Shown: positions 1 to 11,431 of the stretch, piece after piece
Layout of the letters: each line of letters opens with the position of its first letter
How positions within the stretch are numbered: position 1 is the stretch's first letter
Translations under genes and position numbers: made by a program
Notes under the pieces: generated by a model
Database searches by the model: none
What the model was told of the DNA's origin: nothing
Seen by the model: the letters and a program-made list of their open reading frames with translations, nothing else
From: Thermomonas aquatica
Lineage (GTDB): Bacteria > Pseudomonadota > Gammaproteobacteria > Xanthomonadales > Xanthomonadaceae
Length of the DNA stretch: 64,000 nt
Assembly (NCBI RefSeq): GCF_006337105.1
Contig: NZ_CP040871.1
Coordinates: 1,054,001-1,118,000, forward strand
Reading direction: 5' to 3'

Positions 1-1287
1 GTGAAGATCGACGAGGCGCTGGCGGCGCAGGTGCGCGCGCTGCCCGGCGACTACCGCTTCGAAACCTACATGTCGCTGCATTGCCAGAGCTGCCCGGACA
101 CCATCCAGGCGCTCAACGCGATGAGCGTGCTCAACCCGCGCATCCAGCACGTCGCGATCGACGGCAGCCTGTTCCAGGCCGAGGTCGAGGCGCGGCAGGT
201 GCTGTCGGTGCCGACGATCTTCCTCGACGGCGTCGAGTTCGATGCCGGGCGCATGAGCATCGAACAGATCCTGGCCAGGCTCGACACCGGCGCGGCGGCG
301 CGTGCCGCTGATGCGCTCAACGATGCCGCGCCCTACGACGTGCTGGTGGTCGGCGGCGGTCCGGCCGGTGCCGCGGCCGCGATCTACGCCGCGCGCAAGG
401 GCATCCGCACCGGCATCGTCACCGAGCGTTTCGGCGGGCAGGTGCTGGACACCATGGCGATCGAGAACTTCCCCTCGGTCGAATACACCGAGGGCCCGAA
501 GCTGGCCGCGTCGCTGGAGGCGCACGTGCGCAGCTACGGCGTGGACGTGGTCACCGCGCAGCGCGCGAAGGCCTTGCAGCCGGCCGCGCAGGCGGGTGGC
601 CTGGTCGGCGTCGAACTCGAAAGCGGCGCGACCCTGCGCGCGCGCACCGTGATCCTCGCGCCCGGCGCGCGCTGGCGGCAGACCGGTGTCCCCGGGGAGG
701 ACACCTACCGCAACAAGGGCGTGACCTATTGCCCGCACTGCGACGGCCCGCTGTTCAAGGGCAAGCGGGTGGCGGTGATCGGCGGCGGCAACTCCGGCGT
801 CGAAGCCGCCATCGACCTCGCCGGCCTGGTCGAGCACGTCACCCTGCTGGAGTTCGACGGCAAGCTGCGCGCCGACGAAGTGCTGCAGCGCAAGCTGCGC
901 AGCCTGCCGAACGCCAGCGTGCACGTGAACGCGCAGACCACCGGGATGATCGGGGCTGCCGGCAAGCTCGCCGGCCTGACCTTCACCGATCGCGGCACTG
1001 GCGAGAAGCGCGAACTGCAGGTGGAGGGCGTGTTCGTGCAGATCGGCCTGCTGCCCAACACCGACTGGCTGAAGGGCGCGGTGACCCTCAGCCCGCGCGG
1101 CGAAATCGGGATCGATGATCGCGGCCACACCAACCTGCCGGGCGTGTTCGCCGCCGGCGATGCGACCACCGAGCCGTTCAAACAGATCGTGGTCGCGATG
1201 GGCGGCGGTTCGACCGCGGCGCTGTCCGCCTTCGATCACCTGATCCGCCACTCCGCGCCCGCCGCCAGCGACGCCGTGGCGGCCTGA
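1..1287 (+). CDS. ahpF: Alkyl hydroperoxide reductase subunit F (5'-truncated by window edge)
   Basis: Flavoprotein disulfide reductase that passes electrons from NAD(P)H to the peroxiredoxin AhpC. The visible 428 residues begin inside the N-terminal thioredoxin-like domain. The CxxC that reduces AhpC is at C28/C31 (CQSC, matching C129/C132 of the E. coli protein), so about 100 residues lie left of the window and the GTG at base 1 is not a real start. A GGGPAG dinucleotide-binding motif near residue 117 opens the FAD domain, the redox CPHC lies near residue 242, and a second GGGNSG follows for NAD(P)H. A VOC gene starts 3 nt after the stop and oxyR follows, so this is one peroxide-defence transcription unit. 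In Xanthomonas ahpF and oxyR are neighbours as well. Confidence 0.95.
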   Translation: MKIDEALAAQVRALPGDYRFETYMSLHCQSCPDTIQALNAMSVLNPRIQHVAIDGSLFQAEVEARQVLSVPTIFLDGVEFDAGRMSIEQILARLDTGAAARAADALNDAAPYDVLVVGGGPAGAAAAIYAARKGIRTGIVTERFGGQVLDTMAIENFPSVEYTEGPKLAASLEAHVRSYGVDVVTAQRAKALQPAAQAGGLVGVELESGATLRARTVILAPGARWRQTGVPGEDTYRNKGVTYCPHCDGPLFKGKRVAVIGGGNSGVEAAIDLAGLVEHVTLLEFDGKLRADEVLQRKLRSLPNASVHVNAQTTGMIGAAGKLAGLTFTDRGTGEKRELQVEGVFVQIGLLPNTDWLKGAVTLSPRGEIGIDDRGHTNLPGVFAAGDATTEPFKQIVVAMGGGSTAALSAFDHLIRHSAPAASDAVAA

Positions 1288-1290
1288 GCG

Positions 1291-1716
1291 ATGACCGTCC
1301 CGGCGTCGCCGTTCGCGGTACTGCGCCTCGATCACGTGGTGCTGCGCGTGCGCGACCTGGACCGCGCCGAAGCGTTCTATCGCGAGGTGCTGGGCTGCGA
1401 CGTCGTGCGGCGTCGCGACGACCTCGGCCTGCGCCATCTGCGCGCAGGCAGCTCGATGATCGATTTGATCGCAGTGGACGGGAAACTCGGCCTACGTGGT
1501 GGCCACGCCGCCGGCAGTGAAGGCCGCAACCTCGACCACCTGTGCCTGCGCATCGAACCCTTCGACGTAGCCGCCATCGTCCGCCACCTCGCCGAGCACG
1601 GCCTCGCACCACATGGCCCGGCAACCTCCAATTTCGGCGCGGAAGGCGACGGCCCTTCGCTGTACTTCAGCGACCCGGACGGCAACACCATCGAACTCAA
1701 GGGGCCTGCCACGTGA
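1291..1716 (+). CDS. VOC (glyoxalase/dioxygenase superfamily) protein
   Basis: A 141-residue single-module vicinal-oxygen-chelate protein. It opens with LDHVVLRVRDLDRAEAFY and ends with the typical YFSDPDGNTIEL signature. Candidate metal ligands are the His of LDHVV, the His of LDHLCLR and the Glu of TIEL. The substrate cannot be told from sequence; glyoxalase, fosfomycin-type or extradiol activities all use this fold. It sits 3 nt after ahpF, and its TGA overlaps the GTG of oxyR by 4 nt (GTGA), so it is probably co-translated with both. That suggests, without proving, a role in handling reactive electrophiles or peroxide damage. Confidence 0.85.
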   Translation: MTVPASPFAVLRLDHVVLRVRDLDRAEAFYREVLGCDVVRRRDDLGLRHLRAGSSMIDLIAVDGKLGLRGGHAAGSEGRNLDHLCLRIEPFDVAAIVRHLAEHGLAPHGPATSNFGAEGDGPSLYFSDPDGNTIELKGPAT

Positions 1717-2618
1717 ACCTGCGCGACCTGAAATACCTCGTCGCGCTGGCCGACCTGCGCCATTTCGGCAAGGCCGCGGACGCCTGCTTCGTCAGTCAGC
1801 CCACCCTGTCCACCCAGATCAGGAAACTGGAGGACGAACTCGGCGTGGCGCTGGTGGAACGCGCGCCGCGCAAGGTGATGCTGACCGCCGCCGGGCAGGA
1901 CGTGGTGCTGCGCGCGCGTCGGATCGTCGCCGAGGTCGAGGGGATGAAAGAGGCGGCGCGACGCAGCAGGGATCCGGAATCCGGTTCGCTGCGGCTGGGC
2001 GTATTCCCCACCCTCGGCCCGTACCTGCTGCCGCACGTGGTGCCGCAACTGCGCGAACGCTTCCCGCAACTGGAGCTGCTGCTGGTCGAGGAAAAGAGCG
2101 ACGTGCTGCTGCAGCGCCTGCGCGAGGGCAAGCTGGACGCCACCCTGCTCGCCCTGCCACTGCACGACGACCAGCTGCAGTCGCAGCTGCTGTTCGAGGA
2201 GCCGTTCGTGTTCGCCGCGCCGCACCAGCACCCGCTGGCAGCGGAAAAAGCACTGTCGATGTCGCAACTCTCCGACGAGACATTGCTGTTGCTGGAAGAC
2301 GGCCATTGCCTGCGCGACCAGGCGCTCGACGTGTGCCGCCTCTCCGGTGCGCACGAGAAATCCGGCTTCCGCGCCACCAGCCTGGAAACGCTGCGGCAGA
2401 TGGTGGCCGCCGGCGTTGGCGTGACCTTGCTGCCTGCCTTGTCCGTGCACGAGCCGATCGCGCAGTCCCCCAATATCAAGCTGGTGCCGTTCCGCGATCC
2501 CGCCCCGAGCCGGCAGATCGCGCTGGTCTGGCGCAAATCCTCGGCGCTGGACGGCTTCCTGCAGCAGCTCGCCGATGCCATCGGCACGCTGGCGCGGGCA
2601 CAATTGCCCCAGGCCTGA
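1713..2618 (+). CDS. oxyR: Hydrogen peroxide-sensing LysR regulator OxyR
   Basis: LysR-type activator of peroxide defence genes, 301 residues. An N-terminal winged helix-turn-helix spans about residues 1-60, followed by the regulatory domain. The two peroxide-sensing cysteines fall exactly at C199 and C208 within GHCLRDQALDVC, which is diagnostic for OxyR and argues for an active disulfide switch. The GTG start at 1713 overlaps the stop of the VOC gene; the LysR domain begins immediately (NLRDLKYLVALADL), so no longer start is needed. OxyR presumably controls ahpCF, and its own expression is tied to ahpF through co-transcription. Confidence 0.97.
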   Translation: MNLRDLKYLVALADLRHFGKAADACFVSQPTLSTQIRKLEDELGVALVERAPRKVMLTAAGQDVVLRARRIVAEVEGMKEAARRSRDPESGSLRLGVFPTLGPYLLPHVVPQLRERFPQLELLLVEEKSDVLLQRLREGKLDATLLALPLHDDQLQSQLLFEEPFVFAAPHQHPLAAEKALSMSQLSDETLLLLEDGHCLRDQALDVCRLSGAHEKSGFRATSLETLRQMVAAGVGVTLLPALSVHEPIAQSPNIKLVPFRDPAPSRQIALVWRKSSALDGFLQQLADAIGTLARAQLPQA

Positions 2619-2634
2619 ACTGCGGACGCGATCG

Positions 2635-3288
2635 ATGAGTCTTCGCACTGCGCTGGCGTTGCTGCTGCTCACATGCGCAGCGCTCGCCTGGCTGGCGTTC
2701 CGCCCGACTTCGATACCGGCCACCGCGGCCATCGGCCACGGCACCACCCTCGCGCAGGCGAGCCGCTGCCCGCTGCCGCCGCGCGTGGAACGCGGCGCCA
2801 CGCCATTGCAGAGCGCCGTGCCCGATGGCGTGGCCCTGCCCGCCATCGAGGGCGCAAGCGTGACGCCATTGGCCGGCTTCAGCGTGGAGGCACGCGTCCT
2901 GTCGCGCGAGGACTACGGCATGGGCCGCGAGGCGGAGTTTTCGCCAATCGACCTGGCCCTGGGCTGGGGCCGCATGACCGACGATGCCGTGCTGTCGCAA
3001 CTCGACATCAGCCAGGGTGGCCGCTGGTACCGCTACAGCTGGCGCGACGCGCCGCCGATCCCGCTCGACGAGATCGTGCGCAGCAGCGCCAACATGCACA
3101 TGATCCCGGCCGACGATGCGGTCGCCGCGGCGCTGGACCGCATCGAGCGCGGCGAGCGCGTGCGCATCGACGGCTGGCTGGTGCAGATCGATGCCGGGCG
3201 CTGGCGCTGGCGCAGTTCGCTGACCCGCGAGGACAGCGGCGGCGGCGCCTGCGAGCTGGTCTACGTGTGCGCGGTCACGCGCGAATAA
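2635..3288 (+). CDS. Conserved protein of unknown function with N-terminal membrane anchor
   Basis: A 217-residue protein that begins 16 nt after oxyR. Residues 4-22 are hydrophobic (a signal anchor or signal peptide), so the rest is probably periplasmic. The core has well-ordered blocks that I recognise from uncharacterised proteobacterial proteins but cannot assign: LGWGRMTDD, ISQGGRWYRYSW, PIPLDEI, SANMHMIPA and WRSSLTREDSGGGACELVYV. The two C-terminal cysteines (ACELVYVC) might pair. Its place directly behind oxyR recalls the unknown orfX reported after oxyR in Xanthomonas; identity with orfX is not established. The ATG at 2635 was chosen because the hydrophobic segment follows it directly. 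Confidence 0.8.
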   Translation: MSLRTALALLLLTCAALAWLAFRPTSIPATAAIGHGTTLAQASRCPLPPRVERGATPLQSAVPDGVALPAIEGASVTPLAGFSVEARVLSREDYGMGREAEFSPIDLALGWGRMTDDAVLSQLDISQGGRWYRYSWRDAPPIPLDEIVRSSANMHMIPADDAVAAALDRIERGERVRIDGWLVQIDAGRWRWRSSLTREDSGGGACELVYVCAVTRE

Positions 3289-3297
3289 CGGACGGGC

Positions 3298-5373
3298 TCA
3301 TTCCAGCCACGGGTCGCGCATCGGCGGCACCTGCTTCGGGTCGGACGCGGATTCGACCCGCGCGAGCTGGTCGCGCAAGGACTTGGCGATGCCGTGATCG
3401 ATCGGGGTTTCCTCCTGTTCGAGCGGGCGCCGATAGGCGCGCAAGGCGTGCTCGCGATCGCCGAGCCGCAGGTAGGCATTGCCGAGCTCGACCGCCGCAT
3501 CGACGCGCGAAGGCAACACGCCGGCCACTTCCTCCAGGCGCCGGGCGACCAACGCCCAGTCGCTGCCGTTCTTCTTGTAGATGTATTCCTTGACCAGTCC
3601 ATTGAGGCTGGACGCGCGCGACTTCGGCCGCACCAGGCGGCCGCGCCAGAACTCGACGTTGCCGTAGCGCGCCGCGAAGGCCATGCCCTTGAACGCCTCC
3701 GCGGGGTCCCAGCCGAACTGCGGCCACGGATTGTGGTCGGAGGTGCCGTACACGAACCAGCCGTCGTAGATGCCCGCCACGTTGCTGTCGTCCAGGCTCT
3801 CGACCAGGCGGTGGTAGTTCAGCCCCGCCGCGCGCACCTGCGGTTCCATCATCCAGTAGCTGGCGTACATCGGCAGCCCGCCGGGCTTGATCGCGCGGTC
3901 GTGGAATGCGCGGATTTCGCCGAAACGCTGGCCGAGGTTGAGGCCTTCGTTGTCGAAATAGCGCCATGCCCCCGCGCTGCCGCCGACCAGTTCGTTGTGG
4001 TATTCCCACAGCCTGGGTTCGCGGATGGTCATCGCGAACGCGGACGCGAACAGCACGGCGACCAGCGCCAGCAAGGGTTTCGAGCGCCGGCGCCATGCTT
4101 CGGCGACCGCACCGCCGCCGAGGATCGCCGCGACCGCGATCAGCGGGGTGGCATGGCGCACGCCGCCCCAGGCCGCCGGCGAGTCCATCAGCGCAAGCAG
4201 GTGCAGCAGCCCCGCGCCGGCCAGCGCGGCCAGCATCCAGCGGGCGGTCTTCGCCAACGGCGCACGCCAGAGCAGCGCGAACCCGAGCAGCGACAACGCC
4301 GACAGCGCCAACGGCAGCTTGGCCGCGAGGATCGCCGGCCAGGTGAACCACGGCGTGCGTCCCTCGTAGATCTTGCCCCAGACCAGGTGCGCGGCGATGC
4401 CGCGGCCCTCGACGCCGGTGCGCACCGTGTCCGCCAGTCCCCACAAATAGGCGCGCGGCAACAGGTGGTGGCGATCCGCCAGCGACAACGCATCGTGCAG
4501 GACCGGGCTGCCGATATCGGCGATCTTGCCGGCGATCGGGCGATTGAAGCCGTCGCCGCCGTCGCGATCGGCATGGAAGCGGAAACCGTACATGCCCCAC
4601 AACAGGGCCAGCGCGATCGCACCGGCCGCCAGCAACTGCAGGGCGCGGCGGAAGGTCTCGCGCGCACCGCCCGCGCGCCATCCGGCGACCACCGCGACCG
4701 CGAGCACCCCGCCGATCCCGAGCAAGCCCGCCAGCGCCGAATGCTTGGCCCCCAGCGCCAGGCCGGCAACGATGCCGAACACCAGCGTCCATCGCCAGCG
4801 CCATTCCGAGGCGAGCAATCCGGCGGCGACGATCGCCGGCGCCAGCGTCAATGCCAGCGGGCCATCGGTCATCACCACCGGCAGGTGCGCGCCGATGGTC
4901 GGCTCCAGCGCGAGGAACGCCAGCGTGCCGGCCGCCCACGCGATCCCGGCCGCGCGCCACAACAGCAACCCGAGCACCAGCAGCAGGCCGCCGCCCAGGC
5001 CCCAGATCGCCAAGCGCGCGCGTTGCTGGGCGCGTGCCGCATCGTTGCGCTGGAACATGGTCTGCTCGACCCATTCCCGCTCCTGCTCCTTCTCGCGCAG
5101 GACGGGCTCCTTGCCCAGCTTGAAACTGTCCGGCATCGCCGCGCCCACCCACAGCTTCACCAGCGGCGGGTGTTCGGGATTCAGGTGGCGATCGCCGCCG
5201 CGCACATAGGCGGTGCCGGCGACGATGTGCCAGGGCTCGTCGACGGTGAAGCTGTCCAGCCGCGTGCCCAAGGCCGAGCGTCCCACCGCCAGCAAGGCCA
5301 GCAGCACCAGCAACAACCACGACAACCCGCGATGTGCTTGCGGCATGCGGCCGCGCGCGTCCCCTGCATCCAT
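3298..5373 (-). CDS. ArnT/PMT-like polytopic glycosyltransferase with C-terminal TPR-like tail
   Basis: About 691 residues. The N-terminal part has many hydrophobic segments (at least ten), beginning with LSWLLLVLLALLAVG. The first periplasmic loop carries FTVDEPWHIVAG, matching the acidic DE motif used by polyprenyl-phosphate-dependent glycosyltransferases of the ArnT/PMT (GT-39/83) fold. The soluble C-terminus, from about residue 600, has helical repeats such as VELGNAYLRLGDREHALRAY, typical of a tetratricopeptide unit. Donor and acceptor are unknown; transfer of a sugar from a lipid carrier to a periplasmic or surface target is the likely role. The start is uncertain: ATG at 5373, TTG at 5385 or ATG at 5346 are all possible. 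Confidence 0.75.
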   Translation of the reverse strand: MDAGDARGRMPQAHRGLSWLLLVLLALLAVGRSALGTRLDSFTVDEPWHIVAGTAYVRGGDRHLNPEHPPLVKLWVGAAMPDSFKLGKEPVLREKEQEREWVEQTMFQRNDAARAQQRARLAIWGLGGGLLLVLGLLLWRAAGIAWAAGTLAFLALEPTIGAHLPVVMTDGPLALTLAPAIVAAGLLASEWRWRWTLVFGIVAGLALGAKHSALAGLLGIGGVLAVAVVAGWRAGGARETFRRALQLLAAGAIALALLWGMYGFRFHADRDGGDGFNRPIAGKIADIGSPVLHDALSLADRHHLLPRAYLWGLADTVRTGVEGRGIAAHLVWGKIYEGRTPWFTWPAILAAKLPLALSALSLLGFALLWRAPLAKTARWMLAALAGAGLLHLLALMDSPAAWGGVRHATPLIAVAAILGGGAVAEAWRRRSKPLLALVAVLFASAFAMTIREPRLWEYHNELVGGSAGAWRYFDNEGLNLGQRFGEIRAFHDRAIKPGGLPMYASYWMMEPQVRAAGLNYHRLVESLDDSNVAGIYDGWFVYGTSDHNPWPQFGWDPAEAFKGMAFAARYGNVEFWRGRLVRPKSRASSLNGLVKEYIYKKNGSDWALVARRLEEVAGVLPSRVDAAVELGNAYLRLGDREHALRAYRRPLEQEETPIDHGIAKSLRDQLARVESASDPKQVPPMRDPWLE

Positions 5374-5426
5374 GCCTGCAGGCAACGCGGAATGCGTCGC
5401 CTGCCGGTCAGGCGGATGCGGTCAGC

Positions 5427-6077
<651 letters not shown>

Positions 6078-6127
6078 CGCGATGCCTCCGTTGTGATGGC
6101 TTGGATATGCGGCCGGATGCGGCGCGA

Positions 6128-7042
6128 TCAAGCGTCCTGCGCGGCCACCGGCTGCTTCGCCTTCATCCCGGCGACGAAGATCCCGGCCAGGCTGACCGCC
6201 AGGCCCAGCCATTGCCGCGGCGAGGTCGGCAAGTCGAACAAGGCCACGTCCAGCAGGTAGGCGACGATCGGCTGCGCCAGCAGCAACAGGCCGGCCAGCG
6301 CCACCGGCAGCGCCACCATCGCCCGCGAGATCAGCACCCAGCTCAGGCAATGGCCGACCGCGGCGAGCACCAGCAGGATGCCCCAGGCATGCGGGCTCGG
6401 CGGCGCGAACGCCACCCCTTCGACGCCACCCATCACGCCAAGGCAGAGTGCGCTGCCGAACGCGGCGATGCACAGCACCTGCTCCACCGGCGCGCGCGCC
6501 TTGCCCTGCGCGGCGACGCCCTGCGAACGCTTGATGCCGATGTTGTACGCCGCATAGGCGACGCCGGTGCCGAGGCCCAGCCACACGCCCCAGCGGTATT
6601 CGCGCGGCAGCGCCGCCCAACCTTCGCCGAGCAGCAGCCACAGGCCGAGGAAGGCCAGCAGCACGCCGGCGACGAACCGCAGGCCGAGCTGTTCGCGGAA
6701 CAGCAGTACGCCGGCCAGCGCCATGAAGAACACCTGCGCATTCGCAAGCAGGGTCGACAAGCCCGGGCCGACCAGCAGGATGCTCTGGTGCCACATCCAC
6801 AGGTCGATGGCGAAGGCCAGCGCCGGCACCGCGCACCACAGCCAGGCCTTGCGCGACAGCGGCTGCCAGCCGTGCCGGGCCAGCACCAACGCGCCCAGGA
6901 TCAGCCCGGCCAGCAGCATACGCCAGAACGCGACCGCGGTCGGCGGCATGCCGGCCAGGCGCACCATCAGGCCATTGGTGCCGATGATCGCGGCGCCCAC
7001 CAGCAGTTGCGCCATGGCCGCCTGGCGTGGATGTCCGGTCAT
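6128..7042 (-). CDS. DMT-superfamily (EamA-type) transporter
   Basis: A 304-residue integral membrane protein with about ten hydrophobic segments arranged as two EamA repeats, first from [14 protein letters not shown] and second from [15 protein letters not shown]. Members export or import small metabolites (amino acids, nucleosides, drugs), and the substrate cannot be read from sequence. It lies 50 nt upstream of msrA on the same strand and could be co-transcribed with it, though msrA has its own strong ribosome binding site. Confidence 0.88.
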   Translation of the reverse strand: MTGHPRQAAMAQLLVGAAIIGTNGLMVRLAGMPPTAVAFWRMLLAGLILGALVLARHGWQPLSRKAWLWCAVPALAFAIDLWMWHQSILLVGPGLSTLLANAQVFFMALAGVLLFREQLGLRFVAGVLLAFLGLWLLLGEGWAALPREYRWGVWLGLGTGVAYAAYNIGIKRSQGVAAQGKARAPVEQVLCIAAFGSALCLGVMGGVEGVAFAPPSPHAWGILLVLAAVGHCLSWVLISRAMVALPVALAGLLLLAQPIVAYLLDVALFDLPTSPRQWLGLAVSLAGIFVAGMKAKQPVAAQDA

Positions 7043-7122
7043 CGCGCGCTTCCGTGCAAGGGCCCACGATCATGCGCGATGCCGCCCGCATTTCAAGCGC
7101 GACCAGGCCGGAACCGCGGGCC

Positions 7123-9294
7123 TCAGATGAACGCCGCCGGCGCCACGCAGACCCGGTTGCGGCCCTGGTGCTTGGCGGCGTACAGGGCCTTGTCGGCGCG
7201 CTCGAGCAAGGCCGATGCCTGGTGGTCGCCGGCGCGCCGCGCCGCCATGCCGATGCTGATGGTCAGCATCACCCGCATCCCCTGCCAGTCGATCGCGCTG
7301 GATTCGATCGCCTGGCGCAGGCGTTCAGCGATCACCCGCGACGCCGCGGCATCGTGGCCCGGCAGCAGCACCAGGAATTCCTCGCCGCCATAGCGGCCCA
7401 GCGCATCGCCGGGGCGCAGCTCCGCGCGCAAGGTGGCGGCCACGCTGCGCAGGCAGTGGTCGCCGCAGGCATGACCGTGTTCGTCGTTGATGCGCTTGAA
7501 CCAGTCGATGTCGATGAACAGCACCGACAGCGGCGCCTGCAGCGCCGACGGCTTGAATTCGCGCGCCAGCGCCTGGTCCAGCGAGCGCCGGTTGAGGCTG
7601 CCGGTCAAGGCATCGTATTCGGCGGTCTTGCGCAGCTGGATGGCGGCATGCGCCTCGCCCGCATGGCCGACCGCGATCCGCGCCAGTTCCGCCAAGGCAT
7701 CCAGCTCGCCCTCGGCCAATCCTTGCGCGGACTGCACGCGCAGCACCAGCGCCGCCCATGCCGGCGACGGCAGCCGCATCGGCACGATGGCGTACTGCGG
7801 CACGCGCGGATCGTCGCTGGCCAGCGCGCCGTCGATCCGCACATGCACCGGGCCGCGGTTCTGGGCGTGCAGGCGCACGATGTTGCGCGCCACCAGCGCG
7901 GCCTGCGCGAGCGGCGACACCTGCCGCTCGCTGGATTGCGCCAGCAGCAGTTCGTTGCCGAGATAGCCGTTGCCCAGCACCACCGCATCCTCGATCCCGA
8001 GCAGCTCGCAGGCGTGGCCGCACAGCAGGCGGAACGCATGCGGCGCGATTTCGTCCGCAGGCGCCGTGCGCAACTCGTCCTGCAGCGCCTGCGCAAGGCC
8101 GGCACGCAGGCGCTCGAACCGCAGGCGATCCTCGCTGTCGCGGCGGGCCAGGGTCTCGTCGTCCAGGCGGCGCCGCACCAGCGCAAGCCGGCTGCTCATG
8201 CCGACGAACAGGATCGCGGAGACCAGCACCACCGCGAACTGGTAGCCATGGCGGGCGAGGATGCCGTCTTCGATCCAGCCGCGATGCATCGCCTCGTGCG
8301 CGCCCGCGGAGGCGAACAGCGCCAGCAATGCGGTGGCGGTCGCCAGCGCCATCGGGATGCCGCGCCGCGCGCCGTCCAGCGTTGCCCAGGCCGCAACCGG
8401 CATCGCGAGCATCCAGGCCCCGGTCGCGACCGCCTGCAGGCCGCCGCTGATCGCCGGCAACGGCAGCAACGGCAACAGCAGCAGCGCCCACATCGCCATC
8501 GCCAACCTGTCCATGCCGCGCAGCAGCGGCGAACCGGATCCGCGGACATCGGCGAAGCGCAGCAGCGTGGTCAGGGCGATCGCGTTGAAGCCCAGCATCG
8601 CCAGCCACAATCCGCGCGCACCCAGGGCGCGCAAGCCCGGGATCGCGAACGCATGGCCATTGGCCACCGCCATCAACGCCGCCGCCGCGACCACGTAGGC
8701 CGCGTACAGCAGGAACAGCGGGTCGCGGATCGCCGAGTACAGCGCCAGGGTGGCGATCAGCAAGGTCGCCAAGGCGGCATAGACCGCAACCGCCAGCGCG
8801 GTTTCGCGGCCGACGTAGCGCAGCACGTCCTGCTCGCTCAGCACCCGCGGCACGGGCGCGGCGCGCACGCTGCCCTGCAGGTCCAAGCGAAGCTCCTGCG
8901 GCCCGCTCGCGCCGCGCGGCAGCGGGAAGCCGAAACCCGCCGGGAACGTGCCTTGGTATGCCTGGCCATCCGCGGGCACGCGGAAGAACCCGGCCTGCGG
9001 CGGCGTCCACCCGCCACCGGAGGCGGTCACCGCATCCAGCGGGTCGCGCGCCAGCCACAGCACCCAGCGCTTGTCGCCGGTGGCCGGCAATTCGAACTTC
9101 AAGCGCGCCGACCGCGCCTGCACGGGGCCGCCCTCGATGCGCAACCGGGTCTCGCCCGCGGCGCCCGGCGCATCGGCCACGACCCTGACTTCGACCTCGT
9201 GCGTGTTGTCGGCATCCAATGCCGCCGCGAACGCCGGCGGCACCGCGGCCAGCCAGAACAGGAGCAGGATCCGGATCAGGCCGGGCATGCCCAT
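7123..9294 (-). CDS. Membrane diguanylate cyclase (7TMR-DISM-like receptor, GGDEF)
   Basis: A 723-residue putative receptor. A signal sequence ([18 protein letters not shown]) leads into a roughly 140-residue periplasmic beta-rich domain, then about seven hydrophobic segments, a cytoplasmic GAF-like stretch and a C-terminal GGDEF domain. The active site reads GGEEF and is preceded at the right distance by RPGD, an allosteric I-site, so it should make c-di-GMP and be product-inhibited. The layout fits the 7TMR-DISM family, whose periplasmic domain is thought to bind carbohydrate-like ligands. The ATG at 9294 has AGGGGA upstream, and the start overlaps the end of the DUF2007 gene by 19 nt. The Pil-Chp genes in the window govern another surface behaviour, but no direct link is visible. 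Confidence 0.9.
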   Translation of the reverse strand: MGMPGLIRILLLFWLAAVPPAFAAALDADNTHEVEVRVVADAPGAAGETRLRIEGGPVQARSARLKFELPATGDKRWVLWLARDPLDAVTASGGGWTPPQAGFFRVPADGQAYQGTFPAGFGFPLPRGASGPQELRLDLQGSVRAAPVPRVLSEQDVLRYVGRETALAVAVYAALATLLIATLALYSAIRDPLFLLYAAYVVAAAALMAVANGHAFAIPGLRALGARGLWLAMLGFNAIALTTLLRFADVRGSGSPLLRGMDRLAMAMWALLLLPLLPLPAISGGLQAVATGAWMLAMPVAAWATLDGARRGIPMALATATALLALFASAGAHEAMHRGWIEDGILARHGYQFAVVLVSAILFVGMSSRLALVRRRLDDETLARRDSEDRLRFERLRAGLAQALQDELRTAPADEIAPHAFRLLCGHACELLGIEDAVVLGNGYLGNELLLAQSSERQVSPLAQAALVARNIVRLHAQNRGPVHVRIDGALASDDPRVPQYAIVPMRLPSPAWAALVLRVQSAQGLAEGELDALAELARIAVGHAGEAHAAIQLRKTAEYDALTGSLNRRSLDQALAREFKPSALQAPLSVLFIDIDWFKRINDEHGHACGDHCLRSVAATLRAELRPGDALGRYGGEEFLVLLPGHDAAASRVIAERLRQAIESSAIDWQGMRVMLTISIGMAARRAGDHQASALLERADKALYAAKHQGRNRVCVAPAAFI

Positions 9295-9539
9295 CCATCC
9301 CCTGCGACGGGGTCGCCTTCGCCCGACGGGATGCCCAGGCCCAGCGCCTCGACCGTCGCCCGCGCCTGCGGCCATGCCGCTTCCGGGACCATCACCGCCA
9401 GCAGGCCGAATACCCCCAGCTCACCGATCCCGCCCACCAGCGCCTCGCCGCGGATGAAGGCCGGGATGCCCGATCCCTCCAGCGCATGGCGCACCAGATG
9501 GGCATCGACCAGGTTGGCGGCTTCGTACACGCTGCGCAT
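9276..9539 (-). CDS. DUF2007 domain protein (putative signal-transducing small protein)
   Basis: An 87-residue soluble protein beginning MRSVYEAANLVDAHLV, with the compact fold expected of DUF2007 (PII-like small domain) and a conserved GIPAFIRGE block. Function is unknown. It overlaps the start of the diguanylate cyclase by 19 nt, so the two are probably translationally coupled. Its GGGGAGG ribosome binding site lies only 4 nt before the ATG and is in the 3' arm of a perfect 7-bp hairpin, which may limit initiation. Confidence 0.8.
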   Translation of the reverse strand: MRSVYEAANLVDAHLVRHALEGSGIPAFIRGEALVGGIGELGVFGLLAVMVPEAAWPQARATVEALGLGIPSGEGDPVAGDGWACPA

Positions 9540-9540
9540 G

Positions 9541-9561
9541 CGTCCTCCCCTTGCGGGAGGA
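9541..9561 (-). promoter_or_regulatory. Hairpin covering the ribosome binding site of the DUF2007 gene
   Basis: On the minus-strand transcript TCCTCCC and GGGAGGA form a 7-bp perfect stem around the loop GCAAG. The 3' arm contains the ribosome binding site for the ATG at 9539. The pairing is seen in the sequence; translational control is an inference. Confidence 0.45.
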
Positions 9562-9596
9562 TCAAGCAGGGAACGTGCCAAACCAGCCGAAACCGC

Positions 9597-9620
9597 AGCC
9601 GCATGCGGCTCCGCTAGAAT
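9597..9620 (+). promoter_or_regulatory. Candidate glnS promoter -10 with overlapping 14-bp palindrome
   Basis: TAGAAT at 9615-9620 fits a -10 hexamer and would place transcription start about 25 nt before the glnS GTG. A perfect 14-bp palindrome, AGCCGCATGCGGCT at 9597-9610, fills the spacer region. The -35 side is poor. The palindrome could be an operator, but no regulator is known. Confidence 0.4.
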
Positions 9621-9650
9621 GCCGGGCTATCCCGAAGCAGTACGCGACCC

Positions 9651-11429
<1,779 letters not shown>

Positions 11430-11431
11430 GC

